The notes under the pieces are model-generated. The model did no database searches and was not told where the DNA came from. It worked only from the letters and a program-made list of their open reading frames with translations. The translations under genes and the position numbers were made by a program. Below are positions 1 through 35,569 of a stretch of 64,000 bases of DNA, piece by piece. Position 1 is the first letter of the stretch, and each line of letters begins with the position of its first letter. The stretch comes from Trichoplax sp. H2 (taxonomy: Eukaryota; Placozoa; Uniplacotomia; Trichoplacea): NCBI GenBank assembly GCA_003344405.1, contig NOWV01000167.1:62001-126000 (forward strand). The letters run 5' to 3'.

Positions 1-21074
<21,074 letters not shown>

Positions 21075-22373
21075 ACGGTTTATACTAACAAAAAATGGTT
21101 GGAGGCAATTTATTTTAGATATTATTAATATTTTTAATAATAAAATTATTTACAGTTAAATGTATTTATATTCTGGACAATTATGGTATGGTATATATTT
21201 GTTAACCATTTTTATAGTAAGACGGAATGATATAGGAATTCGTGATAACGCTCCAACGTTTGCATTACAATTTATTCAGAGTACTTGAATAATTTTGTTA
21301 TGTCATATTATGAATGCTAGTTTAATATTTTATATTGTACATACTCTGCTATATATTAAAACTACTGTGTAAAGGCAAGATATAGATGACAGATAATTAG
21401 TAATTGGCATATATTTCAGGCCTTTGAGGGTATTAATACAACTATGTAATGAATGAATTATTTTATACAAATCCAATGAAGAAAAATGGATTTGCAACTG
21501 CTTAGTATTAGAATTTTATAAATTTAGATTTATAATACAGCATCTAGGTTTATTTTACGGTTGCAGCTGTTTAATTTGTGTAGTAATATTATTCTATAGA
21601 GTCTCACTATAAAATGAACTGATTTAACCTGCTTATGGAACAACAGGTTTGAATACTCAAAGTTGACTTATAGCACTGCTGAGCGATTGTAAGAAGTTTT
21701 AAATTATCTTTTTTCGTATACTTAGGCATACGAGATTTTCAAGAATAAATTCTTTAACTTAAAAAAGACTTTGATGTAGCTAATGTGTTATACTGTTTTG
21801 ATAAACCCCCTCTTCTATGACTGATTACTTTACAATATCTACTCTGTATCAGCTGTAGACACGCTTAAAATAAAATATAACTAAACATTAAGGTGCTCCA
21901 TGTAGTATAAAAATTGAATTTTATTCATAATTGCAAACAAATGATTAAATTGCACTGCAGATTAGATTATAAAGATGAAAGAAATAAAAACAGGAATAAA
22001 TTATAGCCTTCAAAGTCCTATGTATTCAAGCGATGATACTATATGTTATTCCGAAACTAAATTTACTAAAATACTCACGCTATATGAGTTGATAAGCACA
22101 AAAAATTTTAAAAGTATAAATTTAAAAAAGTAATGACAGGAAATAAATCGTTAGGTCCAAAAAACGTTTAATTGGCATTACTTAATACATATCAAAATAT
22201 TATATGCGTGTTTCATTCAATTAATTATGGAGGATTGAACTGATTACCATGAAATCATAAAATTAAATTAAACGACTAGAACTACAGAACCAATGACTAA
22301 ATTTCAGACTAACTTTCCATTATTAGCAATCTATTAAATCGTGATACTGAAAGGAAAGACAAGAATTTCCTTA
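21075..22373. other. Convergent intergenic region
   Basis: This is AT-rich sequence between the 3' end of Nbea (+) and the 3' end of the first tandem-GDPD gene (-). It must hold the two polyadenylation regions. Candidate AATAAA hexamers occur (for example near 21869) but AT-richness makes any single one unconvincing. No gene or repeat family is visible. Confidence 0.6.
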
Positions 22374-25300
22374 TTAAGAGATTAACAATCGCACCAATCC
22401 GGCTATGAATAACAGGATTGTTGCTGAAAGGAATTGAGCTGAGCGTCCACTTCCTGAATCGTATCTTCCGAGTAATTTAGCGACTCGGTCGGTATCATCT
22501 GTGATTAATCTTTGTAATCCCCAACCAATCATTTGGTTAATTAGGGTATCACTAGCTTTCAGTTCCTTTTCTGATAGTGTCATTTTGTAAATGGTCCAAG
22601 CACCTGCGCTAACTTTATTGCCGTAATATTTTTCCAGCCCTTGTAGACTGCTTTCTTTCATCAATCGACTATACATATTATAATCGATATCGAAGAAAGC
22701 TCCTTGATAGGTTTTCAAGACAGCGCCTGTCATGAGTAAATACTCGGTAAAATTAGGCCCGTTGGGCAGAACTCGTAGACATTTGGATAAATCAGGTAAG
22801 CCACCATATTCTTTTTTTGCGTCATAATCTTGATCAAATTCACCAAGGTAAAAGAATGTACCAACAACAAGATTAGGGTTTAATTTTTTAACGGCTGCGG
22901 TTGTAAAAGCATCAAATGAGTTGACAAAAACTTTCTTTTCCATATTATACTTGGCGATCATGTCAACTACTGCTTTAGCAACAGCCTCTGCGTTTTGTTT
23001 ACGATTCGCATCTCGTCTAGTTGATTTAATCTAGTGAACAGAATAGAGAAAAGGATTGATAAAGATGAAAAATACTAATGAAATGAAGTAGTAAAAAATT
23101 TTCTGCAATATACGCGTATAAACTTATATCAAGGTGAAAAGAGATGATAAAGTAAATGTTAGAATATTAACAAGAATTGCCTATAACGGTGTAATTGTAC
23201 ATAGAAATATACCGTGCAATTGCAGATATTTTAATTGCAAATGAACTGGGATTGGTATATCTATTACTTTATGATAATATTCTGTTTTAATTAAAATGGC
23301 TAAAGTAATTATTAGAAAGAATAAAAATGCTAACTAACAATTCATATTGCTCAAAACTGTCCACTGTCGCATTTATGTGTGCTTATAAATTAGAATATAA
23401 TTGTCCATTTCAAAATACTGTAATACTACATCATGAATTCTATAATCTAAATAGGTTAAAACATTAAAGGAAATTATGGGAAGGAAACAAATACAGCTTT
23501 ATTACATAGTGCAGATAGAAAGTCATCATGATCCTCTATGAAATCGTCTTGATATTTTAATGTCTAATTAGTAACGATGGTATAACTAACTTCAGTATAA
23601 ATTAAATAGTCTTTATCTTGGAACATTTCATAGATATCTTCTAGCAATGGAATTGGACGTTCTTTGTCGAATTTAAAGATCTTTCCCTCTATAAATGGAT
23701 AATAATATATATATTAAGAAGATATCGATGATAGGGTTACCTCAAATGATCGATTATATAAAGCATAGGTAAAACCTGTGATTATAAAGGCTCAGTTTTG
23801 TTTAAGATAGGATTAAGACGAGAGACACTATGAAATTAAACTGGCTACGATAAAGATATAAAGTAAATATAGTATTATGTACATTATTTATCTATTTCAG
23901 GAGTTCTTACCTAGAAAATTTATTCTATTACTATATGTTAAGGAAATACCGGAACTAATTAGTTAAAATTATTAAATATTTATCGGTGAGAAATCAAAAG
24001 ATAATAAAGGATAATTTATGCAATTAATAGTGAGTGTAAGCTATGAAGAGACGCTTTAAAAAAAGTACTGGAATAACTATAGAAAATAGAAGATTAATAT
24101 CAATCGCCTCAACTATCTAATGCAAACGTTCTCTCCTCTAAATGGGTCATTTTATCGTGCATTATGACACTGATATTCAATTGTTGCGACATTTAAAAAT
24201 TATTACCTAGATAACGTATATAAAAATTATGTTGTGATTGCCTGCGGATATGTATAGTGTTATAAAAATAGGTAATTATAATTGTAAGGTAAAACTAGAT
24301 AAGAAAACATTAAATATCAATATGAAATATTATAAAAATTTAATATTAATATGGAATCGCTCTGTACTTTTAATGTGGATATGTAAACATTGACTATCTG
24401 AAATAGCACAGCCTAGACCATAGCTGTAAATATAGTTAGCGAAGTTCACGTATCATGATGGCATGTTGTATTATTAGTTGAGGTATACAAGCACAAGTGT
24501 AGGGAAGTAACGCTAAGTCATATTGATACAAAGCTGTAAGGATGTCTAATAATTAGTGAGTACATGATGATTCGGTCAACTGGAGTGCATACTGTACTGA
24601 ACTTGGTGTAACTAAGTGTTGTAGTCCATGTTGGCGTAGCTGACTGCTCATAATAAGTACACTTATTTAGACTCGTCCTACGTACGACATAAAGCAGGGA
24701 CCTAGCGCAATAGCGCAAGCTATTACAACCAGTTGTGTAATAAAGGGAACCAATTTAAAAGCTACTTTTAGAGCAACTACGAGTAAAATAATAATATAGA
24801 TACATAACACCAACACAGATGAAAAGAGAAACGGAGGCAGTTTATATAATTACCGGAAGTTGAAAACAGTTATAGAAACATAAATCAATTTCGATAACTT
24901 CTATCGTCAAATTCAATAGATATTTCTGTAAGTAGAGGATTTTCAAATTATTAATCTAGATGCCGATACTAAAGTTGGTGATAATTAAAATAGTCAACGA
25001 GTGAAAAAGGTAGTCTATCATACCGTCTTAAGTGGAAAATTGGGAAACCGAGTTATCAAAGAAATTCCGTGAGAAAAAATTAAAGATACCGTAACCAATT
25101 TTAGCGTATAGAAACAATTTGGGTTCTGCTTTTTTATTTAATTAATTTACGGATCTTTCTCTACATGAATAGATTCATCTATCACTGATTTGAAATACGG
25201 ATGTTCACGCTAATAGTATTTTGAATTATCGAGGCTACAAAATATAAAAAAAAATTGGGTATGACCGCTTTAATAACAGTTTAAGTGAATATTTGAGTAC

Positions 25301-28300
25301 TGAGACGAGAAGCTATAAGGATAAGTTAGTGAAAGGCTTCGTAGAAATAGAAATACAAATTTAATTAATTCTTTCATCATCAAGTTTTATAGATACTTTA
25401 TCTAAAGCTGATTGAAGACCAATTTATATAAAGTTGATATTAGCGTTTATAAATCTAAAGATGTGTAATCAACAAGCCGATAATTATGATCATTCAAAGT
25501 TTATCTCTATAGTATTTCTGACGAAATATTCAGTAGAGAATATAGACTGAAGTAAGTGAAAGAAATATCAAAGGGAAATATAATAACTCCAATTGGAATA
25601 CAATGATTATTCAAATTGTAGTCGTCTATTTTAATGACGATAACATTTATATTTCATCTTGTGAAGGATATCAACGCACGCCGTTTAACATTCATTGAAA
25701 ATCGAAAATATTTAATTTAGATCAATACTAGATTACGTGATTGCCTTGTCCTAATAAATATCACGTAATTGATTGATTAGCTTGACGTGGTGGCATATGC
25801 AAGAAGATATGATTGGAACGTTTAATGATTGAGTGACATTAAAGTGAAGCTGGATTATATGGCATCTTGTCACCTCATCACTATCTCGATTGATAGATGG
25901 ATGGAAACGAAATTTCGAAAGGGGTGTAAAAATCTATTTAAAGATGGGCTAGACAGATATATGTAAGATAAAAGCAATCCTGTTTTAGAGATCGAAAACA
26001 ATCGTATAAACAAATATGAGTATATATGTAGAAATATGATTTATCGTTAGCTTATCATACCATCGCTCCATTACGATGTAAATTATACAGAAATCTCTTT
26101 CATATCTGGTACTATTTTGTTATTAAATTGTATAGTTAGAAACACAATAACAGAAAATAAAAGATATGAAGGTTTGATGAATTAAATCAACATCTTAAGA
26201 GTCGATTTTGAAAATATTTGAGATATTTATTTCTACGCTATTGCTACCAAAGATATTTAATTGAAAAATTTTTGTTATAGTGGCATTTCAGAGAAGAGTC
26301 TATTATTGATCATAAAGTAAACAACTATACATCATGAAATAATGGACTTTTTAAGATTGAATGAGAAAGTAATAATGTTAATATATAAATAAAGAAATAT
26401 AGAGAGAAATTATTATGTCTAAAGCTGTATAGGTCATGACATGACATGGCTTAATTTTCGATATTCAAGTGAAAACCCAAAACTTTTTTGTCTATCTATA
26501 GGTATTGAAACAATTAAGCATAAAAGCAAGAGCAATAAATATCGGCATATAATATAATCGTATAAAGTCGAAAAATCAAGATAGAAACTTGGATAGCGCC
26601 TGCGGCATCATACGAGTATCGGCAAGTTTATAAATAAATTGCAGCTCCTTAACTTCGATTTTATTACGATCTCATTTACCGTGATCAACCGTTGCTATAG
26701 ACGTTGCAATTAAATATGCAAAAGAAAATTAATCAATATCAGCCTGTAATATACTCGTGTAATGCCGAAAAACCAAGACAGAAAGTTGGATAGTGTTTAT
26801 TTCATCATCGAGGCAAGTTTGTAGATAAATTGCAGATGTATCACTGAAATCATTACGATCTTACTTGGCATAATCCATCGTTAAAATTAGTACCACTGTC
26901 TAGGGAAAGTAGTGAAGGGTGATAGTATAGATTCGTTTTGATATGCATATTGGAGTACTGAACTCAATAAGACTATCAGGGATAGAAAGATTTTCACTAA
27001 AATCCATTGATGTTGACGTTTACTGCTTTTATGAGAACGGCTACTAATAATTGATAAAGTTTGTTAAAATTTACAAAGGAGACGAGGTAAAGAGGGGTGG
27101 CGTTAATTCATTCTAGCATTAAGCAAAAGCCGACCATCATTTTAATCTAACAACAATCGATCACAATACTATAAATAGTCAATTTTCAATTAGAATTAGT
27201 CCTAATAACTAATAGAGGGTTATGAAATATTCAGTAGAGGTAATGATGACTGCTGTACTTGTAATAAGTTTCTATCGCGATATAATTATCGGGATAGTTT
27301 CTATTTCCTTGTATAAAAAAGAAAAGGACGATATTTTTCAATTTAAAACAATGACAGCGATAAGGATGAGGGAGCTGTCTAATATCAATGACAGATTTAA
27401 CATATATTCAGTAAAATAAACGATTTTAACATTTGAATTTTAATTGAAATGATGTGGAGTAAATTAAAATCACGTAGATCGCCAATTGACAGAATGATGA
27501 TCATAAGTAAAATTAAAATGTAGTGGTACCACGTTAACAAAGACAATTCCTTAAACAATTTATGATGTATTTCCGAGTGTGAGCGCAATCTTGGAAAAAT
27601 AGCCATTCTTGCAATCATATTATGACGGGGCACAAGCTAGCAAATATACTGTCAATGATGGCTTCCTAATAAGAATAAATTAGAGTACAGGAAAATAGAG
27701 TCATAAACTCAAGCATCAGAACTGCAAGTATGACGTTATCCCGGAAAAAGTCAAATCTCTAAGATCACTAAACTGCTATAGAATTCATAAAACAACGAGC
27801 GATGAAATTGCCAGTCAAAATGAACTTATTTCAATTACAACTATATAAACCCGAAAATAATTTAGTAAAATTTAGAAAAAATAATGCCAGTCCTTATAAA
27901 GCCCGTGAAATAGAAGGAATGGGAACTGTTTTTCATCTGACGTGATGGACGGAAGTTGTGCAGATCCTGTGTATGCTTTGATGTCCGATAGACAGGATAC
28001 AGCAAGAGTGATGGCAATCATGCGACATGTCTTGCTATTATAAAATGCGAATAAAACAATTCAGAAATAGTTTCATAATTGAACCAAAGTAAGGACATAT
28101 CAAGCAAAGTCTTCATGTTATGATAAATGAGCCCTGAATACCCTAGTATAAGATGTCAAGAGAAAATTTAAGAAAAGAGGAGTAAACGAGTCAGCACTAA
28201 ACAACAATCACATCTTTGATCCAGTTAGCGATAGAGCACCTTTACAGGAAATTAAAGTAATAGACGTTTGGTTAAGGTAGGTTGACTCTATCTTGTGGTA

Positions 28301-31300
28301 AAGTAATTAACGATAAATAACTTACATCATGATGGATCCTATAAAATATTATATTAAAATTTGATCATCACGAGTAATGAAAGGATAACAAGATTATATT
28401 TTTACGCTGATCGTATTTAGGAAATAGGATGTAGAATCAATGAGCAAGAAAGAAAATGAAAATGCATTATAAAAATATGAAAATAAACAGTAAATTCTTT
28501 CTCTAGATACAGTATCCTCTAAAGTCATATTAAAATGGAAATGAATGATGTCATATAGAGTTTTTGAAGGATCGTGAAAAACACTTCTCATGGAGGCGAA
28601 TGAAGCTATTGATCATAAAACAATAATTATTTCAGGCAATAGAATGTAAAGCCAAGTTGAACTATTTCATAAAACTGTAAGAAAGTGCAGAGCGCCTAAT
28701 TATAATTATAATAGAAGTCCATGATTTTTATATTTTAAAACTAAATTCCATAGAAATAAAATAATATCCGTAATTGTCATACGACGCACTTACATCTGGA
28801 TCATTTTTTGAACATCTCATTATATTCTTAATTAATGATTTACTGAAAATTTTCAATATTTCGCATACCTATTAATATAGAGTCTGTATAATATCGTGCC
28901 CATTTCATCAAAGTAGAAAGTACGGTGAATGTTTATATTTTAGTCTTTCATAAATGATATTTACTGTTAATAAATATATTTTCGAGATTTAATCATTTAT
29001 GATTCAAATATTAGCGGTAGGACTAATAATTAAATCCCGATAATTCGATTGTAAATTATTTCGGACCATCTTTTTATCAATATTAAATAATGAATAACTG
29101 AAAATTTTAATACTTCGCACAACGCAAATATAGCATCAATAATATATATTATCTGTATATATCGTGTCCATTTAATCAAAATAGGAAATATGATAAGTGT
29201 TTCTATTCCTGATTTTCATACGTGGTACTTACTGTAGATGAATATGTTTTGGAAATTTTAACATCTGCGATTCAAATATTAACGGTATGACTCATAATTA
29301 AACTATGAATTATTTTTTGGCCATCTAAATATTAACAGTAAATAACGATTTACTGAAAATTTCAATATTTTACACATCACTAATATAGTGTCTGTATATA
29401 GCGCGCTCCTTTAAGCAAAGTAGAAATTACAGCGATTTTTTTACTTTTTTAACTTTCATAAATAGTACTTACTGTTAATGAATTAATTTTGGAAAATTTT
29501 ATCATCTACTATTCAAGTATGAGCGATGTGACCCAATTAAATCGTAAAAGTGATTGTAAAATTTTCAATAGCAACAAACTCAATGACTAGACTCAATGCA
29601 AGAATTTAACTTAAACTATTCTAAGGGTGGATTTTCACTTACTATAGTCAATCTCCTTCTTTACCATGGCTTTGGATATTTCTTCGTATGTTGATTCGTA
29701 GATATTAAGTTTTTTACCAGTCAAATGCTATAAGATAAAATAATACAGGATAACCATTAAAATACTATACAGAATAAACTACTAAGTGAAATAAAAATGG
29801 AAAGAGGAGTGTCATAATATGCAATAATTGAGTGGACCTAGAAATAAATGCAAATCAAGAGCGATAATTTTATCCTACTTTCACAAATAATAACGATAAT
29901 TAAATTGAATTTTTATAGCATTCAATCGATATTTACTTCTAAATCTGCATCATGGAAGACAGCTAATTTATTATCTTTTGTCAAAAAGACATCCAATTCG
30001 AAACCGTCAACATATTTCTTTTTAAGAAGACTTTCAAATCCATCCATAGTGTTCTCTTGGTAAACCATGGGATTACCGCGATGGCCAATAATCAATGGCT
30101 TCTTCTTGCTATGAAACAAGTGATCTTCTGGAATAACACCCGTTGCACCAGATACACAATCTGGGAACGGCTTGCGAGCTCGGCGGAATTTTCTTAGTAA
30201 TCTGCCAACATCATCGGCTATCAATCTATGATAAAGGGGGTCAAAATGCGATAAGTCATGATCTGTAAAAGAGCTTTGCAAAGTATTATAGACTTGGGAA
30301 TATTAAACATTACACTTCACCTATACGAATAGGTATAAATTCGTAAATGTCATTCTCAAATTGAAAATTAAATCTATATGCTGCATATACTGTATACTAT
30401 ATATCACGATATATAGGAGAACTTTATAAAGATTTGTAGATAGTTCTACTATAGACTTGGGAATTATTAAATATTACATTCCACCTATAGGAAAAGGTAT
30501 GAATTAATAAATGTCATTCTCAAATTGAAAATTAAATCTGTATGCTGCGCATGTGAGTCATGATATATAGAAGGACTTTGCAAAATACTGTAGGTAGTTT
30601 TGCTATAGACTTTACTATAGACTTGGAAATGTTAAATACTATATTTTGCTTATACAAAAAGGTGTAAATAATAAATATCATTCTTAAATTGGAAATTAAA
30701 TCTGTAAGTTACTTATAATATAAGCTACGATATGTAGAAGAGCTTTACAAAAAAATTGAAGGTAGTTTTAGGTCCCTCTCTCCTTCTCTTTAGTAATGCC
30801 AGGTTTTACTATAGCTTAGAAAATTTTAAATACTACGTTCTGCTTATGCGAAAAGGTATAAATTGATAAACGTCATTCTTTAATTGGAAATTAAATCAAT
30901 AAGCTGATAAAGCTAAATAGAATCTAATATCTTACGTAGAATATTAATGTATCATTAATTCTGAAATACCACAGTTTAATTTTCAATCTAAATCAATTCT
31001 TGATGAAGTAATATAATTTAATTTTATAGCTGATTAAGGATAGGTTAGGCTAAATCAACGTCTTGTCCATAAAACTATGCCACCACGTGGAATCTACCGA
31101 TTTATGCATATCTCGCGGTCGAAAATAAAAATAAAAAGTAAAAGACAATTTCCAAAGCAAATTATTGCAACTATAGCAATGAGTTGTAAAATACCAAAGT
31201 CATACGAATACTATAATCATTCAGATAAAGCTTATAGTATAGAAATTAGCTAAGGAACCAAATATATTAAGCGCTTAGAACTCAATTAAATATATTTAGA

Positions 31301-34300
31301 AAGCTATTTTGAGCGAGCATATGTAAACTATCGAATATTATTACCTATCAACTCCCCATTTCATCATATTGTCAATTTCTTTTTCTTGAGCGTCAATTTG
31401 TTCTATCGTTTGTGCCATCCTATAGATAGTGTAAGCCCCACCGCTAACTTGACCTCCGAATAAACCTTCCATTTGCTTTTTAGTTAAATTACTAACTAAA
31501 GGATTATTATAGACTAGCGAATTCATAGTAAAGAAAGAGCCATTATAAGTTTTCAAGACTGCGCCTGTTTCAAACAAGAATCTCATAAATTGCAATCGAT
31601 CGGGTATGGCTTTGGAGCAAGCTTCTAATCCAGGGAAGGATCCATATTCTGCATGGCTATCATACGTAGCCGCTTGGAATTCATCGGGATAAAAGTAATT
31701 ACCGACTACTAATTTAGGATTGCTCATTTTAGCAGCGCGAACTTTCCAAAAATCGAAAGAATTAACCACGGATTTATTTTCCAAGTTATACTTTCTAACG
31801 ATATTACCAACAGCAGCACCGATTTTATTGATATAATTCATATCTGGCTGTTTAACAGGTGTGTCAGGTTTCATCTTTAAGAAAAGCAAACAATACAAAT
31901 CTCTCCTTAATATTTAGCTGTAAAAATTACCAATTTCTTAATTTAAACAAAACTTGAAGCATTCATACCACAAGCGTATCTGAGGCCATAAAACGAAAAG
32001 ATCAAACTAAAAAGCAAAGAAACGCGTATATCCCACTTTGAACAATGCTCAACTACTACTTTAGGCCCATAGTATATCAATTTACAATAAACTTGTTTTT
32101 TTGTAGCTTACTATTGGAAAATAAACTATCAAGCTATCTTTCATTTACTTACCTTTGGATCCATTTACCTCAATTATCAAGCACTAGTACTACTTAATGT
32201 AACGAATTCTATTTTTTTTTTGAAACTGTGCCTTAGCAGAACGATGACTTCGATGCAAAATAAAATTTACGCAAAAATATATATCGCCAATTGCAACGAT
32301 TTATGCCTCGAGTACGGTGCTTTATCAGAGTAAGTTATGCATAGCAAGAATTGATTGTTTCAATCAGTACAAGAGATTTAAGGTATGTAAGAGTCCTGTT
32401 TATAGAAATCTCTCTAACTCATAGTACACGAAGAACGCTAAACATGTTTAAATTTCTAAAAAATTCGCAAATCTTATTATAACTCATGTAATTCTAGGTT
32501 TACCTCAATAAATATAAGCATGTCTTCGTTGACAAATCGTTTTAATATGTCGTCCAGCAAAGGAAGCTTTCGTGTTTTACCAAATTCATATGTATTTTCG
32601 CCTAGAGAGAAAGAATAGTACGCATTAGCTATAATTTTATAGATACTAATGCTATATAGAGAAAAATATCTATGCATAAACGTTAGGAAGGGCAGAATTT
32701 CGCTTTGCTAGTCTGACTATAATATATTTTTAGGCAATAGGAATTACACATAAATAATACGATCATATTATATTATAGGCATTTTATTGAGTTATAACGT
32801 TTTATATCTTGTTTATAACAGAGCTACACCAATTACTATAGCTGTATATTAAGTACCCATATTTATAAACTTACCGTATTTCATTGTTGCTTTCAAATTT
32901 AAGTCACTTAAAATCTCTGCGTAGGTCATATTATAGATGATTTTATCAGTTCCAGTCAAATGCTGCAAATATAGTACAACAAATTTATGGTTACGATGGA
33001 TAATATGTTATTTACCACTTATCCAAGATACAAAGGCAATTAAATTGAAAATATTAACTATCTTCTTATTACACCTTTCTGGCTAAAACAGTACTGATAG
33101 TAGCAATAGTTTTTCAAAGTATGATTGCTGTTATAATAGCGGCAAATAGGAGAGAATACATGGTATCAAGATGGCAGATGACGTATGATTTATTGGATTA
33201 GCAATTATATTCAATGCCGAATATAGAGTGTTACCAATATGCAATTTAGAATTGCGTCTGCTAACTAAAATTAAATGAAACGCTAATATAATTGTCTAAA
33301 AAATTAAAATTACAAGTACTTTTTTACGTATCTTAGCACGGAAAATAAGTATATATCAGCTGCTTTATGCTATAGAAATTGCAGTTCTATAGCTATTCCT
33401 ACTATATTTTACTGCATTTGCTAATTATCAATTTATACATGCTAATCTTAGTTAAGTACGAGCAACTACTTCCATATACCATTGTTATAATGCTACCATA
33501 AATTGAGAATGTACATTTATCAACTGGTACGTGAGGATATAGTGTGCAACCTGCAATGTAGTTGCTATCGATTTATGCCTAAGAGGATAGCGTTCAAATA
33601 GTATTACTAATAGATGATATTAAATTTGTATATACGACGACGTAGAAAGAACAGGAAACGCCCAAATATTGTCTTTAAGAATATATATATCCATCTGTAA
33701 ATATTTAGGTTCCAGTATATTTAGTACTGGCATACCAGTGGTTATGATTAGCTAACGTCGCCAAATACTTGAAGTATTACTACTCGTACATGCAAATATT
33801 TATTATGCTTATCTAGCTAACTAGTTATCATTTTTGATCTACTTCAGGAATGACTAATAATAACAATAATTGCTTGGCTTTTACTATTACATGGTATAAA
33901 ATTAGACTTCTTAAAATTTTCTATGTTATCTGTAAATACAGTAAATATATTTACTTTGGATTAACTAATTTAACTTAAGTATAATTTTAAATAGTATCTG
34001 ATAGTAATAACCCAAGTTTTATCAAGTGCGGCTAAGAAATTCTTTGCAATATTGAATGTTAAACTGACATGCCCTCATAGAACTTCAAGCGTAAAATATC
34101 CAGGATATATTATCATCGACTTTTATCTATGCGAGTAATTGAATTCGATTTTTTAATGCGGAAATACTCATTGCAGTTTTGTGCGTTACATAACTTAATT
34201 ATGTCAGTCATAGCGATGAAGAGATACCGTTCTGATTTGAATAAAATAAACTGTTCAAGGAGCAGCACATACAATAATTTTCTGTGAATATCGTGCGGTT

Positions 34301-34671
34301 AATGGAGTCATTTAAGAATTTTTTTAAATTTCTGAAATTTATAGCTGATTTACCTCCGTATGCGGCTCATGAAATAGAACTAGTTGATCATCTTTCGTTA
34401 AGAATACGTCCAATTCGAAACCATCAGCGTTCGTATCCAATAAGCTGACGAAACCATCAAATGTATTCTCTTGATAAATGCGTGGATTGCCACGATGACC
34501 AATAATCAAGGGTCTATGGGTTTTATTATTTAAAATATGACCAGCCGGTATAGGTTGTATACGTGCATTTTTGGCTAGACAATCAGGCCATCGATTTTGT
34601 GCTAAAAGTAGTGGTAAGATGGTAGCCAATATGAGAAAAACTGAGAGCAAATTGAATTTTCTACTCAGCAT
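22374..34671 (-). CDS. Tandem double-GDPD protein, secreted and probably GPI-anchored, copy 1
   Basis: Coding exons in transcript order: 34671-34354, 32962-32875, 32601-32504, 31874-31345, 30225-29937, 29727-29643, 23688-23591, 23030-22374. They total 2163 nt, giving 720 residues in one frame. It starts with a signal peptide (hydrophobic LLSVFLILATILPLLLA). GDPD domain 1 has PLIIGHRGNPRIYQENTFDG, GFELDVFLTKDD and LVLFHE, then a Met-Lys-Pro substrate-barrel strand (FIEMKPD). Domain 2 has PLIIGHRGNPMVYQENTMDG, GFELDVFLTKDN and AVFHDAD. Each domain ends with a WG-[VL]-[DQ]-RLI-[AT]-DD motif. Domain 1 ends ...KWGVD and splices (donor at 31344) to RLIADDVGRLLRKF (acceptor at 30226), so both domains are one protein. 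The C-terminus, small residues then FLSATILLFIAGLVRLLI, looks like a GPI-attachment signal. GDPD enzymes cleave glycerophosphodiesters to glycerol-3-phosphate and an alcohol. Catalytic His and Glu/Asp are present in both domains, with HD changed to HE in domain 1. Activity is untested. The topology resembles plant SHV3-type proteins. Confidence 0.88.
26530..26890. repeat. Two-copy direct repeat, spacing about 197 bp
   Basis: The segment starting near 26541 (ATCGGCATATAATATAATCG) recurs near 26736 (ATCAGCCTGTAATATACTCG). Both are followed by similar blocks: GAAAAA-CAAGA, TTGGATAG, CATCAT, GGCAAGTTT, AGATAAATTGCAG-like and ATTACGATCT. The copies have diverged substantially. The repeat lies inside the long intron of GDPD copy 1. 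Confidence 0.6.
28800..29570. repeat. Minisatellite, period about 255 bp, three copies
   Basis: The block ATTTACTGAAAATTTTCAATA recurs near 28838, 29090 and 29348. Each copy continues with TATAGAGTCTGTATA-like, CATTT-ATCAAAGTAG, TTTCATA and TACTTACTGT blocks. The spacing is constant at about 255 bp. It lies in the long intron of GDPD copy 1, just downstream in transcript sense of exon 29727-29643. Confidence 0.7.
30280..30920. repeat. Minisatellite, period about 160 bp, four copies
   Basis: The block CTATAGACTTGGGAA recurs near 30288, 30450, 30615 and, degenerate, 30808. It is followed each time by TTAAA-ATTACA, a CCTATA-GAAAAGGTAT block and GTCATTCTCAAATTG. It occupies most of the intron that joins domains 1 and 2 of GDPD copy 1 (30226-31344). 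Confidence 0.75.
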
Positions 34672-35569
34672 CTTGATACTTTACACTTCAACAAAGCTGT
34701 ATCGTATCTCGATTCAGATTTTGTTTCGCTTCTTGAGCTACGTTAGATGACTGGCTCTAATGGTCCTTAATCATTCAATAATATAGGCAGAGAATGCCGT
34801 CAAGGCATCTCCAAATACTAATGCTATTGTCGACATCCTGCTAGATCAAATAAACATGTTTATCAACTAGAATATCTAATGTCTTCTTTATGAAGATTGA
34901 TCTTGCCATCTGTTGTATATTTCAAGTTCGCTATTTATTTTCATTTCTGCACACGCCAATGATATCTATGATACACCAATCAATCATGCATTTGGTAGTT
35001 CTAAATGAAACATTTCGTCCACTGCGTTCTCTTAATCAGTGGGTGTGAAGTGTCAAAAATATTTTTAAATTACGTTGTGGAACTAAATAAAAAATTATTG
35101 GTGCTCATCAAAGTAAATACCACTGGATTTTGAGGTAGCACCTACTGTGTTAAGGTAGAAGAATTCTAATGCAATGGATCACTGCAATTATTTTACAATT
35201 TAGGTGAGCTATCAACGGTAATGGTGAACTGATATCCTCATTAGAGACTCCAGTAATGACACCTATTACGATGAGAATTAATTAAAGATGATGAACTTAT
35301 AGCAAGTTTATAATATTTGCAAGCAAGATATTTCGATCGTTGTAAATAAAAATATGGTGAAATATGTAGTTATGCAATGGCTCTACTCATTATACACCAG
35401 TCAAATTTCTAATACATTAACCTAGCTTAATCTTAATCATGAAGCGTTACTGTTGCTAAAATACCTAGTATTTATTTAATTACTAAAAGTATGCTGAACT
35501 TGCTCTTCGTTTTACCTGACTATTGCTTATTTGCTAGAAGTTTGCCAGCAGTATCAAATGGTTTCTACT

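Larger units (their letters stand above)
23689..29642 (-). other. 6-kb intron of GDPD copy 1
   Basis: This intron between the 85-nt and 98-nt exons of domain 2 is 5954 nt. The matching intron of copy 2 (41145-42009) is 865 nt. I see no credible coding sequence inside. It contains a two-copy repeat at 26530-26890 and a three-copy repeat at 28800-29570. The rest is unrecognised AT-rich DNA. An old mobile-element insertion is possible but no terminal repeats or protein fragments were recognised. The flanking exons are assigned by phase and by the conserved motifs EIS.. and PIPLLEDIY. Confidence 0.7.

Noticed and set aside
22374-22961. Independent single-half GDPD genes at 22374-22961, 29922-30281, 31341-31898 and 34339-34671
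   Set aside because: Splice sites and phases join them into one double-domain protein. The same holds for the matching pieces of copy 2.
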